Positions 31,786 through 40,783 of a DNA stretch of 64,000 bases are shown piece by piece. Within the stretch, counting starts at the first letter, position 1; each line of letters begins with the position of its first letter. This stretch comes from Bacillus alkalisoli (GTDB lineage: Bacteria; Bacillota; Bacilli; Bacillales; Bacillaceae_I). Below the pieces are notes generated by a model. It saw only the letters and a list, made by a program, of their open reading frames with translations. It made no database searches and was not told where the DNA came from. The position numbers and the translations under genes are program-made. Location of the stretch: positions 2,002,665-2,066,664 of the forward strand of contig NZ_KZ454944.1 of assembly GCF_002797415.1 (NCBI RefSeq), written 5' to 3'.

Positions 31786-33702
31786 ATGATGAATCGCCTT
31801 CCTTTTCCAATGAAAAAAGGGGATAACTTTTTCGATAAATTAAACGAGTGGATTGGAGATGTTTTTTATGACATTCTACCTGAAGCTGGTTTTGAATTAA
31901 GAGATGAACAAATTTATATGGCGTTTCAATTAGAGCGAGCATATAAAGAGAAATCAATTATGTTTGCCGAAGCGGGTGTTGGGACAGGCAAAACAATTGT
32001 TTACTTGTTATATGCTATTTGTTATGCGCGTTACATAGGCAAGCCTGCTATTATTGCATGTGCGGACGAGTCGTTAATTGAACAGCTAGTAAAAGCGGAA
32101 GGTGACATCGCCAAGATCTCTAAAGTTCTTGATGTTACGATTGATGCGAGATTAGCAAAGTCACCTGATCAATATGTTTGCTTAAACAAATTAGATAAAG
32201 CAATGAGCTTTGAAAATAATGAGAAAATAAATAATGTGTATGATACATTGCCGGACTTTGTAGGCAAGTATGAGGCCATGCAGTCTTTTCATCATTATGG
32301 CGATCGAAAAGATTATCCATCCTTAACGGATGAAGAGTGGAATACAATTGGCTGGGATAGTTTTCAAGATTGTTTTACTTGTGAAAAGCGACACCGTTGC
32401 GGACAAACTTTATCAAGAGATTTTTATAGAAAATCAACAGATATTATTATTTGTTCACATGATTTCTATATGGAGCATGTTTGGACGAAAGAGAAGCGCA
32501 AGAGGGAAGGGCAGTTGCCGTTACTTCCAGAAGCATCTAGCGTTGTGTTTGACGAAGGGCATTTATTAGAATATGCAGCACAAAAAGCTTTAACTTATAA
32601 AATTAAAAACCGTACAGTGGAAGAGTTACTTACTCGCTTGTTAGGAAACGACCTTCGCGAGGAATTTTCCCTGACAGTTGAAGAAGCAATTGAAGCAAGT
32701 GATGCCTTTTTCAGTTTGTTAGAGAAAAACACATCTAAGGTTGACGGGTCTAATCGTATGAGATTTAGCCTATCAGCAAGTGTATTAGAAAGTGCTAACT
32801 ATTTGTTTAAAAAAGTAGAGCAAATTGGAATAGAGCTAGTATACGAGGGCGAGCTGCACACAATTGATCATTATCAACTTCATATAGTGGAAGAGTATTT
32901 AGATAATATAGAGTTTTTATTAAAACTTTTACTATCAAAAGAAGATGTAATTTTCTGGGCAGAACAAACAGTAGAAGACACTACGTTAGTTGTTATGCCT
33001 AAGACGGTTGAAACGGTATTGAAAGAAAATGTTTTTAATAAAGAAATTCCATTTGTATTCTCATCTGCAACTCTAGCGGAAGATAATTCTTTTGATTTCC
33101 TAGCAAAAAGCTTAGGTATTCAAAAATACACGTCGTTTACGATAGCATCTCCATTTGACTATGATGAAAAAATGAAAATCTATATACAAACGGCTGCTAG
33201 TAACGAACAAAAATATGAGGCATGTAAAAAAGCTATTGTGCGAACGGAAGGACGAGCATTGCTGTTGTTTTCATCACGAGAAGAACTGCAATGGTTTAAA
33301 GAAAATAACTCGAATTTATCGTCGTACAAGTTCTTATATGAGGGTGAAGCAGAGATTAGCCAGTTAGTATCTACTTTCCAACAAGAAGAAGCGACGGTTT
33401 TATGTGCCTATCACTTGTGGGAAGGGTTAGACATACCAGGTACTTCTTTAAGTAACGTTATTATTTGGTCATTGCCATACCCGCCAAATGATCCAGTTTT
33501 TGAGGCAAAGAGAAAAGGTTTAAATGATGCTTTAAACGAACTGGATGTACCTTATATGGTTTTACGATTACGTCAAGGTATCGGCAGACTAATAAGAACT
33601 TCCGAAGACGAAGGTGAAATTACAATCTTCATCTCTGACAAAGAACAAAAACAAGTAGTAGACAAAGTAATCTCCATACTACCAACTAAAGTGGAAAGTT
33701 AA
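31786..33702 (+). CDS. ypvA: DinG/XPD-type Fe-S helicase YpvA
   Basis: A 638-residue superfamily 2 helicase of the DinG/YoaA group. Walker A is 'EAGVGTGKT'. The iron-sulphur cysteines are in 'YVCLNK' and 'CFTCEKRHRCGQT'. The DEAH box reads DEGH, followed by 'FSSATLAEDNSFDFL' and the motif VI region 'RLRQGIGRLIRT'. It should unwind forked or damaged DNA 5' to 3' (family knowledge). CGGAGG precedes the double ATG. A family A element lies directly after the stop. Confidence 0.9.
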   Translation: MMNRLPFPMKKGDNFFDKLNEWIGDVFYDILPEAGFELRDEQIYMAFQLERAYKEKSIMFAEAGVGTGKTIVYLLYAICYARYIGKPAIIACADESLIEQLVKAEGDIAKISKVLDVTIDARLAKSPDQYVCLNKLDKAMSFENNEKINNVYDTLPDFVGKYEAMQSFHHYGDRKDYPSLTDEEWNTIGWDSFQDCFTCEKRHRCGQTLSRDFYRKSTDIIICSHDFYMEHVWTKEKRKREGQLPLLPEASSVVFDEGHLLEYAAQKALTYKIKNRTVEELLTRLLGNDLREEFSLTVEEAIEASDAFFSLLEKNTSKVDGSNRMRFSLSASVLESANYLFKKVEQIGIELVYEGELHTIDHYQLHIVEEYLDNIEFLLKLLLSKEDVIFWAEQTVEDTTLVVMPKTVETVLKENVFNKEIPFVFSSATLAEDNSFDFLAKSLGIQKYTSFTIASPFDYDEKMKIYIQTAASNEQKYEACKKAIVRTEGRALLLFSSREELQWFKENNSNLSSYKFLYEGEAEISQLVSTFQQEEATVLCAYHLWEGLDIPGTSLSNVIIWSLPYPPNDPVFEAKRKGLNDALNELDVPYMVLRLRQGIGRLIRTSEDEGEITIFISDKEQKQVVDKVISILPTKVES

Positions 33703-33737
33703 TAATAGTATTTTCTTTTGTTTTTAATACTTGTGAA

Positions 33738-33865
33738 GTTGATGATAGCACGAGGCGCGAGACTCCTGCGGGAGAAGTGTGTCAAGGGAGACCCCACAGG
33801 CGCCATGCGCCGAGGAGGCTCCCGAGACCACCCGCGGAAAGCGAGTGACTCGTGCTATCATCAAC
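33738..33865 (+). mobile_element. GC-rich element (family A), copy 4
   Basis: 128 bp between ypvA and ypwA. The core is as in copy 3 (GACTCCTGCGGGAGAAG, GACCCCACAGGCGC, GCGCCGAGGAGGCTCCC, CCCGCGGAAAGCG). It is enclosed by a perfect 17-bp arm pair, GTTGATGATAGCACGAG and CTCGTGCTATCATCAAC, different from every other copy. The outer GGCTGTGTTAA ends of copies 1 and 3 are absent. The gap of 309 bp holds nothing else obvious. Confidence 0.85.
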
Positions 33866-34011
33866 AGTTAGTAGCGCATATTTTGCTCAAAACCATAAGA
33901 AAAGCATGTTGTCTCTATGAGATTCTATGCTTTTTTTATATTAATAGCATATTTCCAGAAAATTATGTATTCTATTACTTGTATACATTAAGCAAGGGGG
34001 AATGTTTCACT

Positions 34012-35523
34012 ATGTCATTAGAACAGCTAACAAAACAATACGAAGAAACAAAAAAGAGAATCGCAAGCTATGAAGAAGCAATAGCACTAATGTTTTGGGA
34101 TATGAGAACAGGAGCACCGAAAAAAGGCTTAGAACAACGCTCTGAAGTTATCGGAATGCTTTCTTCTGATGCCTTCAAACTATCCACATCTAAAGAGTTT
34201 GAAGAAGTACTACATGCATTATTAGAAGAAGAAAACTTTCATCAAGTTTCAGAAATTATGCAAAAATCCTTATTAGAAAGTAAAAAGGATTTTGACAGAA
34301 ACAAAAAAATACCAGTAGAAGAATACCAAGACTATATTGTACTATCTACAAAATCGGAAGCTGTTTGGGAAGACGCAAAAGAAAAATCAGACTTCTCCAT
34401 GTTACAGCCATATTTGGAAAAGTTAGTTGCATATAACAAAAAATTCATTGAATACTGGGGCTTTGAAGGAAATAAATACAATACGTTATTAGACATGTTT
34501 GAACCAGGAATGACAGTTGAAAAATTAGATCAAGTATTTGGGCAATTAAAAGAACATATTGTACCACTAGTAAAATCTATTAGTGAGTCTGATTATAAAA
34601 TAGATGCAAGTTCACTTTTATTCCACTTCCCGAAAGATAAGCAGAAAGAATTTAGTCTGGAAGTTTTGAAAGAGTTGGATTATGATTTTTCAGCTGGTCG
34701 GCTAGACGAAACCGTTCATCCTTTTGCAGTTGGAATAAACCCTGGAGACGTTCGTGTTACAACGAAATATGATGAAAATGATTTCCGCACAGCAGTTTTT
34801 GGAACAATTCATGAATGTGGTCATGCTTTATATGAACAAAATGTTTCAACGGATCTAATTGGAACTGGACTATGTAGTGGGACTTCTATGGGGATTCATG
34901 AATCACAATCGCTATTCTATGAAAACTTTGTAGGGAGAAATTATTCATTCTGGAAGCGCCATTATAACCGTTTAAACGTATGTGCTGATGGCAAGTTTTC
35001 CGATATGAACTTAGATTCTTTCTACGAATCTATTAATGAGGCAAAACCTTCTTTAATTCGTATTGAAGCAGATGAGTTAACGTATTGTTTGCACATCATC
35101 ATTCGCTATGAATTAGAAAAATCTTTATTTAACGATGAAATTACTGTGGAAGATCTTCCATCTCAATGGAATGCAAAATATGAACAGTATTTAGGAATCA
35201 CACCTCCAAATGACGCAAAAGGAGTACTACAAGACGTGCACTGGTCGGGAGGAAGTTTCGGTTACTTCCCATCGTACGCATTAGGATATATGTACGCAGC
35301 ACAACTAAAACAAGCAATGCTGAAAGACATACCAAACTTCGATCAAAAACTAGAAAACGGCGAACTTAAAGAAATAAAAGAGTGGTTATCAGAAAAAGTA
35401 CACAAACACGGAAAAATGAAAAAACCACTAGAAATCCTAAAAGACGTAACAGGGGAAGAATTAAATGTTACACACTTAATTTATTACCTAGAAGAAAAGT
35501 ACAAAACACTTTATAAGCTATAA
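34012..35523 (+). CDS. ypwA: Carboxypeptidase M32 (Taq family), YpwA
   Basis: A 503-residue zinc metallocarboxypeptidase that trims C-terminal residues in the cytoplasm. 'GTIHECGHALYEQ' is the HEXXH zinc site, with the downstream Glu in 'GIHESQS'. 'NPGDVRVTTKY' and 'GGSFGYFPSYALGYMYAAQ' are family motifs. ATG 34012 is the start, since its N-terminus aligns with the family and AAGGGGG lies upstream. The longer open frame continues only through the family A repeat. Ends at a strong bidirectional terminator. Confidence 0.95.
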   Translation: MSLEQLTKQYEETKKRIASYEEAIALMFWDMRTGAPKKGLEQRSEVIGMLSSDAFKLSTSKEFEEVLHALLEEENFHQVSEIMQKSLLESKKDFDRNKKIPVEEYQDYIVLSTKSEAVWEDAKEKSDFSMLQPYLEKLVAYNKKFIEYWGFEGNKYNTLLDMFEPGMTVEKLDQVFGQLKEHIVPLVKSISESDYKIDASSLLFHFPKDKQKEFSLEVLKELDYDFSAGRLDETVHPFAVGINPGDVRVTTKYDENDFRTAVFGTIHECGHALYEQNVSTDLIGTGLCSGTSMGIHESQSLFYENFVGRNYSFWKRHYNRLNVCADGKFSDMNLDSFYESINEAKPSLIRIEADELTYCLHIIIRYELEKSLFNDEITVEDLPSQWNAKYEQYLGITPPNDAKGVLQDVHWSGGSFGYFPSYALGYMYAAQLKQAMLKDIPNFDQKLENGELKEIKEWLSEKVHKHGKMKKPLEILKDVTGEELNVTHLIYYLEEKYKTLYKL

Positions 35524-35527
35524 AATA

Positions 35528-35566
35528 AAACCCGCAATGACATCAAAGTCATTGCGGGTTTATTTG
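35528..35566. terminator. Bidirectional terminator between ypwA and the oxidase operon
   Basis: A 14-bp perfect stem AAACCCGCAATGAC/GTCATTGCGGGTTT between convergent genes. Confidence 0.9.
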
Positions 35567-35583
35567 ACCAAATGCAACATGTT

Positions 35584-37227
35584 TTACCAGAACTTGAACC
35601 CTTTAGAACCTGGCGGTGCATTTTGTATCATATCTATAAATGGTATCGTGTAAGCAAAAAGAATTAACGCTACCGTAATACCAATCCATAGCTTCCAGTT
35701 TTCAAAAACAAGTGGTGTTCTTTCTGCTTGTTCCGCCACTTCACCAACAGGGAATTCTTCCACGCCAATAGGAGCAAAGAAGGCCAAGTTAACGAAAATC
35801 ACTAGAACAATAATGATACCGATGAAAAGGATTGATCCACCAATTGCTTGGAACAATTGATAAGGTACCCATTCTAATGCTTGCGGTGCATTTCCGTAAG
35901 TTGAGAAAGAAGAACGACGTGGTGCACCAAGAAGTCCTGCCATATGCATAGAACCTGACATAATTGCCATACCTACAGACCAAACGATTGTTTGAATAAT
36001 ACCTAGACGGTTCATAGCTTTCGTTAATTTACGACCAGTTAAGTGTGGAACTAACCAATACATAATACCAAAGAAAGTTAAAATTACAGATGTAGCTAAC
36101 GTTAAGTGAAAGTGACCAGTAACCCAAATAGTATTATGAACTACTTGGTTTAACTGATGACTCGCGTTTACTAATCCACCAGCACCAGCTGGGATAAAGA
36201 ATAACATACCAACAAATAAAGAGAAGAATCGCGCATCGCCCCACGGAAGCTTCTTAAACCATCCAAATAGCCCTGTAGCCCCTTTAGAACGACCATAAAG
36301 CTCAAATGTTGCAAAAAGAGAGAAAGCAGTCATTAAAGAAGGAATAACTACCATAAATGTTAAAATAACTTGGAAGAACTTCCAGTTCGGATCAATTCCT
36401 GGCTCTGTTAACTGATGGTGAAAACCTACAGGAATAGAGAAAAGTAAAAATAGAATGAAAGATAATCTTGCTAAAGAATCAGAGAAAATCTTCCCGCCAA
36501 TAATTTTTGGAATAATAACATACCATGCCATATATGCAGGTAATAACCAGAAATATACTAACGGATGGCCAAAATACCAGAATAATGTTCTACTTACTAA
36601 AACATCAATTGTATCAACTAACCCTAAAGACCATGGTAAGAATTGAACTAATACAGTAGCAGCTACTCCAAGAGTCGCAACTAACCACATAATCATATTA
36701 ACAATAACCATAAAGCTTAATAATGGACTTACTTTTCCAGGATTCGCTTTCTTCCATTTCCCGTAATGAGTAAACATTGCAAATCCACTTACCCAGCTAC
36801 CAACAACAACGAAAACTAATCCGATGTAGAAAGCAGGGTGGGCCATTAAAGGCGCATAAAATGTATAAAGAACAGTTGCTTGGTTTAATAGAATAGTAGT
36901 TGCTGTTGTAGCAGTACCAATTGTCATTAACCAAAAACCAACCCACCCTGCCTTGCGAACACCAGGAGTAAATGTGCCAGATGTTTTACTTAAAGCAGCG
37001 ATTTGAAATCCGATAATAAAGAATGTAGTAAGAACAAGTGCAAGTAAAACACCATGAACAGTAAGCAATTGGTAATAACCAATTCCAGCTGGTAACGTAT
37101 ATTCACCTGAACGAACTAATGTTTGAAGTAAACCTGCAAGACCACCTAATAGTAAAGCGATAAAAGCAACGTATAGGTGAGCCATTGCCAATTTTCCATC
37201 ACGTTTGTCTACTGCATTACTCAACAT
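35584..37227 (-). CDS. cbaA: ba3-type cytochrome oxidase subunit I
   Basis: A 547-residue heme-copper oxidase subunit with about 13 helices, B family. 'WYFGHPLVYFWLLPAY' carries the CuB His and cross-linked Tyr region, 'FHHQ' the paired CuB ligands, and 'VTGHFHLTLATS' the heme ligands. It reduces oxygen and pumps protons in the membrane. The start overlaps the end of subunit II by 11 bases, with GAGGTGA inside the upstream gene. High oxygen-affinity enzymes of this class serve at low oxygen or in sporulating/alkaline conditions (family knowledge). Confidence 0.95.
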   Translation of the reverse strand: MLSNAVDKRDGKLAMAHLYVAFIALLLGGLAGLLQTLVRSGEYTLPAGIGYYQLLTVHGVLLALVLTTFFIIGFQIAALSKTSGTFTPGVRKAGWVGFWLMTIGTATTATTILLNQATVLYTFYAPLMAHPAFYIGLVFVVVGSWVSGFAMFTHYGKWKKANPGKVSPLLSFMVIVNMIMWLVATLGVAATVLVQFLPWSLGLVDTIDVLVSRTLFWYFGHPLVYFWLLPAYMAWYVIIPKIIGGKIFSDSLARLSFILFLLFSIPVGFHHQLTEPGIDPNWKFFQVILTFMVVIPSLMTAFSLFATFELYGRSKGATGLFGWFKKLPWGDARFFSLFVGMLFFIPAGAGGLVNASHQLNQVVHNTIWVTGHFHLTLATSVILTFFGIMYWLVPHLTGRKLTKAMNRLGIIQTIVWSVGMAIMSGSMHMAGLLGAPRRSSFSTYGNAPQALEWVPYQLFQAIGGSILFIGIIIVLVIFVNLAFFAPIGVEEFPVGEVAEQAERTPLVFENWKLWIGITVALILFAYTIPFIDMIQNAPPGSKGFKFW

Positions 37228-37696
37228 CTTTTTTCACCTCAAATCTAGAAGTCATCATATGATGACCAACTCCGCAATACTCGTTACATAAAACTAAAAA
37301 TTCGCCTTCTTTATTAAAAGTTTGAGTATAAGTGCTAACATAACCTGGTTCAACCATCATGTTAATGTTTGTTCCAGCTACTTGGAAACCATGTACAACA
37401 TCTGGAGTTGTCACGCTAATATGAACGGTAGCACCTAGTGGAATTTCCACATGACTTGGCTCATAATGGAAAGCAGATGCAATCATAATTAACTCATATT
37501 CATTGTCGCCGATCTTTTTTAATCCCGGCTCATCAAATGGAGCTGTAACATATACTCTCTCCGGATCAATCGTTACCGCACAACTCGGAGGTTGATTCCC
37601 CATGTAAAAAGCACTAACACCGATAGTAGTTAAAAATAAAATTAATGTAGTAATACCGAATATTAACCAAATTTTTTCAAACTTATGAATATGCAT
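37217..37696 (-). CDS. cbaB: ba3-type cytochrome oxidase subunit II
   Basis: 159 residues: one N-terminal membrane helix and a cupredoxin domain with the CuA site 'CNEYCGVGHHMM', plus the upstream ligand His in 'VVHGFQV'. It accepts electrons from cytochrome c. It is the middle gene of a three-gene operon, with GGGGTGA before the ATG. An intact CuA site points to cytochrome c rather than quinol as donor. Confidence 0.95.
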   Translation of the reverse strand: MHIHKFEKIWLIFGITTLILFLTTIGVSAFYMGNQPPSCAVTIDPERVYVTAPFDEPGLKKIGDNEYELIMIASAFHYEPSHVEIPLGATVHISVTTPDVVHGFQVAGTNINMMVEPGYVSTYTQTFNKEGEFLVLCNEYCGVGHHMMTSRFEVKKDVE

Positions 37697-37714
37697 TTCA
37701 ATTTCACCCCTTAT

Positions 37715-37864
37715 TTATAAACGATTTAAGAATAGTAGAAAAACACCAACCCACGTAAAGATTAAAAAGAAACCTAGAATAAATACAGCTGTTAATGTGC
37801 CACGCAAGTTCGATGGAGTTTTTGTTTGAACAACTGTTTTTTTGCCGATTTCAGTTTTTGCCAT
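37715..37864 (-). CDS. ba3 oxidase small subunit (subunit IIa/CbaD-like)
   Basis: A 49-residue single-helix protein (TAVFILGFFLIFTWVGVFLLFL) directly upstream of subunit II. Size and place match the small subunit IIa of ba3 oxidases. AAAGGAG before the ATG. The first gene of the operon, so the promoter lies between 37865 and about 38100; a ResD-like TTTGTGAAC box is present there on the minus strand. Confidence 0.8.
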   Translation of the reverse strand: MAKTEIGKKTVVQTKTPSNLRGTLTAVFILGFFLIFTWVGVFLLFLNRL

Positions 37865-38105
37865 TGTAACTAACTCCTTTCTGCAAATGCCTTTCTTATC
37901 TTCATGTTACAAAAAAAATTGGAAATGAATAGATGTTTTCTGCGTGTTCACAAATGGTTCATTAACCCTTTTAAAACTATGTATATAGTGAAAAACCGAA
38001 GTGACAATAGAAAAGGTTATTAAATAGGAAGAACAATTGTGAAATAAATGTGAAGTGTGATTTGGACCGTTGCGTTTCATCTAATGTTATGAAACAGAAA
38101 TGGGG

Positions 38106-38140
38106 AAAAATAAAAAGAGCCTCCGATGGAAACTCTTTGT
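38106..38140 (-). terminator. Terminator of the CheX-like gene
   Basis: On the minus strand AAAGAGTTTCC pairs with GGAGGCTCTTT (G-U pairs), followed by TTTATTTTT. Confidence 0.65.
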
Positions 38141-38587
38141 TTACAATTCGATCATTAATGAAAATTTACTATGATCGGGTAGTTTTACTGGTGCACATAC
38201 TGTATGTAACGATGAATGAGTTTTAATTTCTTGAAAAATTATACTAGGTGGTGTAATATCTGTTTTCAGGCCAATTTGGGAAACATAATTAGATAAGTTG
38301 CCAGCAATCATATTACCAAGTTCACCTGTGAAGGAATGGAGCATTTCTCCTTCTAGTTGCATACCAAACATTGTTTCACTTAATTTTTGAAAAACATCAG
38401 ATTCTCCAAAAATGAAAAGTTGTGCTTGTAGGTCACCTGTTAACTGGATGGAAACGCCCATAGAAATAGAAGTCATTGTATTTTCGATGATTGTAGGTTC
38501 TTCGAAGGATAAAGTTAATGGAATTACTGACTTAACTGAATCGATTGTACCGAATAAAAGGTCGTGTATTCTATCGTTTTTCACCAT
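38141..38587 (-). CDS. CheX/CheC-family chemotaxis phosphatase-like protein
   Basis: A 148-residue CheX-like domain. 'GELGNMIAGNLSN' carries the Glu and Asn used by CheX to dephosphorylate CheY-P. The start ATG 38587 has AAGGATG upstream; a longer open frame of 17 codons has no RBS. No chemotaxis genes are near, so the partner response regulator is unknown. In many Bacillaceae such stand-alone CheX proteins exist. Confidence 0.8.
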   Translation of the reverse strand: MVKNDRIHDLLFGTIDSVKSVIPLTLSFEEPTIIENTMTSISMGVSIQLTGDLQAQLFIFGESDVFQKLSETMFGMQLEGEMLHSFTGELGNMIAGNLSNYVSQIGLKTDITPPSIIFQEIKTHSSLHTVCAPVKLPDHSKFSLMIEL

Positions 38588-38702
38588 AACAACATCCTTT
38601 TTCTGAATAATATAGTACTTTTTCATCATATCATACAACTACACATATTTATCAACAAAATTCTACAAAAACTGAAGAAATTTCATAGAAAAGGTGATAG
38701 AT

Positions 38703-39260
38703 TTGAAGCAATTCGTAATGGCATTTGAAGCAAAAGATAATTCAAGTGTTAAAATTAGACCGCTAGAAACGACAGATGCCAGTGATTTGGTAGAATCTGT
38801 GAGGACTATCGTAGAAGCCGGATCTTACATACAAAAAGATGTACCTCGTACGGTTGAAGAGGAAGAAGCGTTTATTATGGAAATGAAGAAAAAGAAAAAT
38901 ATGTACGTTGGAGTAGAATGGAACGGGAAAGTAGTAGGGCTTGCAAGAGTGATACGTGGTGAAATTAAAATGAAAAAACATACGGGCTTGTTTCGTACAT
39001 GGTTAACAGATGAAGTGCAGGGATTAGGAATAGGAAAAAAAATTATGGAGTATACAGACAAGTGGTGTATGGAGAATAATGTAAGAAAGCTCTGTTTAAC
39101 AGTTTTTGCTTCCAATGAGGTCGCTTATAATCTGTATGAAAAATATGGTTTTATAAAAGAAGGAGTACAAATTGACCAAGCATACATTAATGGTGTTTAT
39201 GATGATGAAATTTGGATGGGAAAATTTTACGAAGTAGATAATTCTGTAGAACAACGATGA
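38703..39260 (+). CDS. GNAT family N-acetyltransferase
   Basis: 185 residues. Acetyl-CoA binding region 'VQGLGIGKKIMEYTDKWCMENNVRKLCLTVFASNEVAYNLYEKYGF' (motifs A and B, listed here as one region at about 105-150). Closest in style to RimI/SpeG-type ribosomal or small-molecule acetyltransferases; the substrate is not predictable. Start TTG 38703, five bases after AAAGGTGA; GTG 38694 lies within that site. Confidence 0.85.
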   Translation: MKQFVMAFEAKDNSSVKIRPLETTDASDLVESVRTIVEAGSYIQKDVPRTVEEEEAFIMEMKKKKNMYVGVEWNGKVVGLARVIRGEIKMKKHTGLFRTWLTDEVQGLGIGKKIMEYTDKWCMENNVRKLCLTVFASNEVAYNLYEKYGFIKEGVQIDQAYINGVYDDEIWMGKFYEVDNSVEQR

Positions 39261-39350
39261 ACATGTTCAATTTCTAAATTTTGTTAGTGTAATTAGGCTT
39301 ATTATTCGATATAATAAAACTGCACAACAACAACTCCTTTAAAACGTTAA

Positions 39351-39384
39351 CTTCCCTGACAATCGTTGGGGAAGCTTTTTTGTT
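39351..39384 (+). terminator. Terminator downstream of the GNAT gene
   Basis: CTTCCC/GGGAAG stem with loop TGACAATCGTTG, then CTTTTTTG; about 90 bases after the stop. Confidence 0.65.
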
Positions 39385-39620
39385 TATACGTAGCATTAAG
39401 ACCATTTTAAGATTATAAACGTTAATTTATTTCCATTAATTATTTTTAATGGACAACAACAAGTTTAATTTCTGTGGAAGTGTCCTTAATAATTTTTTTA
39501 TGACCACTTTGAGCTATAATACAAGCAAAACTGTCCATAATACAATTTTTAAGGACAATAACGAATTAAATTTCATATGACATGTCCATAAAACCGCTTA
39601 ATCGACCCTCTTATTAAGAA
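39379..39620. repeat. Tandem array II: 51-bp period, four to five diverged units
   Basis: TGTCC(A/T)TAA boxes recur at 39481, 39532 and 39583, exactly 51 bases apart, with a diverged TTTCCATTAA at 39430. Each is followed about 20 bases later by GACCA or GGACA. It fills the gene-free gap before bpsA. Confidence 0.75.
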
Positions 39621-39696
39621 ACACTACAAAAATTTTGAATAAATAACGTTAATTTGGTAAAATTAACCTTACTAATATTATGTGAGGTGCATCCTT

Positions 39697-40779
39697 TTGC
39701 CAAAAGTTGTTTCCGTTGGTTTGGCAACTCCTGATTATACAATTTCTCAGCAAACAGCTGTTGAATTTGCCCGTGAATTATTTTCTGATTCGTTTAAAGA
39801 TATAGAAAGACTATTAACCGTCTTTGGTAATGGGGAAATAGAGAAGCGGCATTTTGCCCAAGATATGGACTGGTTTAGTCATGAACACACTTTTGAAGAA
39901 AAAAACGATATGTATATACAAGAAGCCGTTAGATACGGAAAATATGCTGTTCAAGAAAGTTTACATAATGAGGTTATGTTAAACCAAACCATTCAATACG
40001 AAGAAGTAGAGGCAATATTTTTCATTTCAACAACCGGAATGGCTACTCCAAGTATTGATGCTCGAATCATGAATGAGCTGCCTTTTTCTCCTCATACAAA
40101 ACGAATACCGATATGGGGTTTAGGTTGTGCCGGTGGGGCAGTTGGACTTTCTCGTGCATTTGAATATTGTAAAGCGTTTCCTTCATCTAAAGTAATCGTT
40201 TTATCGGTGGAATTATGTAGTTTAACTTTTCAAAAGAACGACACATCTAAAAGCAACCTTGTTGGTACTTCTTTGTTTGCAGATGGTGTGGCATGTGCGG
40301 TTGTATGTGGCGATGAAGTGGATCTTTCTTTTGTTAAAAAAGCTGTTCCAACTATTTTTGACACTCAATCTACATTAAAAAAAGATTCAGAAGATGTTAT
40401 GGGTTGGAATATAAAAAACGAGGGACTTTACGTTGTTTTCTCAAGAGATATTCCAACACTGATCACTAACTGGTTAAAACCGAATGTAGAGACATTCCTT
40501 GAAAAACATGATTTAACCTCAACAGACTTAGATTTATTTATAGCCCATCCTGGTGGAAAGAAAGTATTAGAAGCGTATGTCAAAAGCTTAGGAATACACT
40601 CAGAAAAGTTAAGCACATCAAGAAAAATATTAAGTCAGTTCGGAAACATGTCATCTGCTACTATTCTCTATGTCTTAAAAGAGATCATGGAGGGAAGTGC
40701 AAAAAAAGGTGATGTAGGTTTGGGAATGGCTTTAGGTCCGGGCTTCAGTTCGGAGCTAGTATTAATGAAATGGGAGTGA
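39697..40779 (+). CDS. bpsA: Type III polyketide synthase BpsA (chalcone/stilbene synthase family)
   Basis: A 360-residue enzyme extending long-chain fatty acyl-CoA with malonyl-CoA to alkylpyrones. The catalytic triad is visible: Cys144 in 'GLGCAGGAVGLSRA', His in 'FIAHPGGKKVLEAY', Asn in 'FGNMSSATILYVL'. TTG 39697 is the start, with GTGAGGTG about seven bases upstream. It is followed four bases after its stop by bpsB, the same pair as in B. subtilis. It probably makes triketide pyrones found in spores or membranes (family knowledge). Confidence 0.93.
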   Translation: MPKVVSVGLATPDYTISQQTAVEFARELFSDSFKDIERLLTVFGNGEIEKRHFAQDMDWFSHEHTFEEKNDMYIQEAVRYGKYAVQESLHNEVMLNQTIQYEEVEAIFFISTTGMATPSIDARIMNELPFSPHTKRIPIWGLGCAGGAVGLSRAFEYCKAFPSSKVIVLSVELCSLTFQKNDTSKSNLVGTSLFADGVACAVVCGDEVDLSFVKKAVPTIFDTQSTLKKDSEDVMGWNIKNEGLYVVFSRDIPTLITNWLKPNVETFLEKHDLTSTDLDLFIAHPGGKKVLEAYVKSLGIHSEKLSTSRKILSQFGNMSSATILYVLKEIMEGSAKKGDVGLGMALGPGFSSELVLMKWE

Positions 40780-40783
40780 GCCT

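Noticed and set aside
33718-34011. N-terminal extension of ypwA
   Set aside because: Encoded by a family A repeat and its flanks. The M32 family start and the AAGGGGG site point to ATG 34012.
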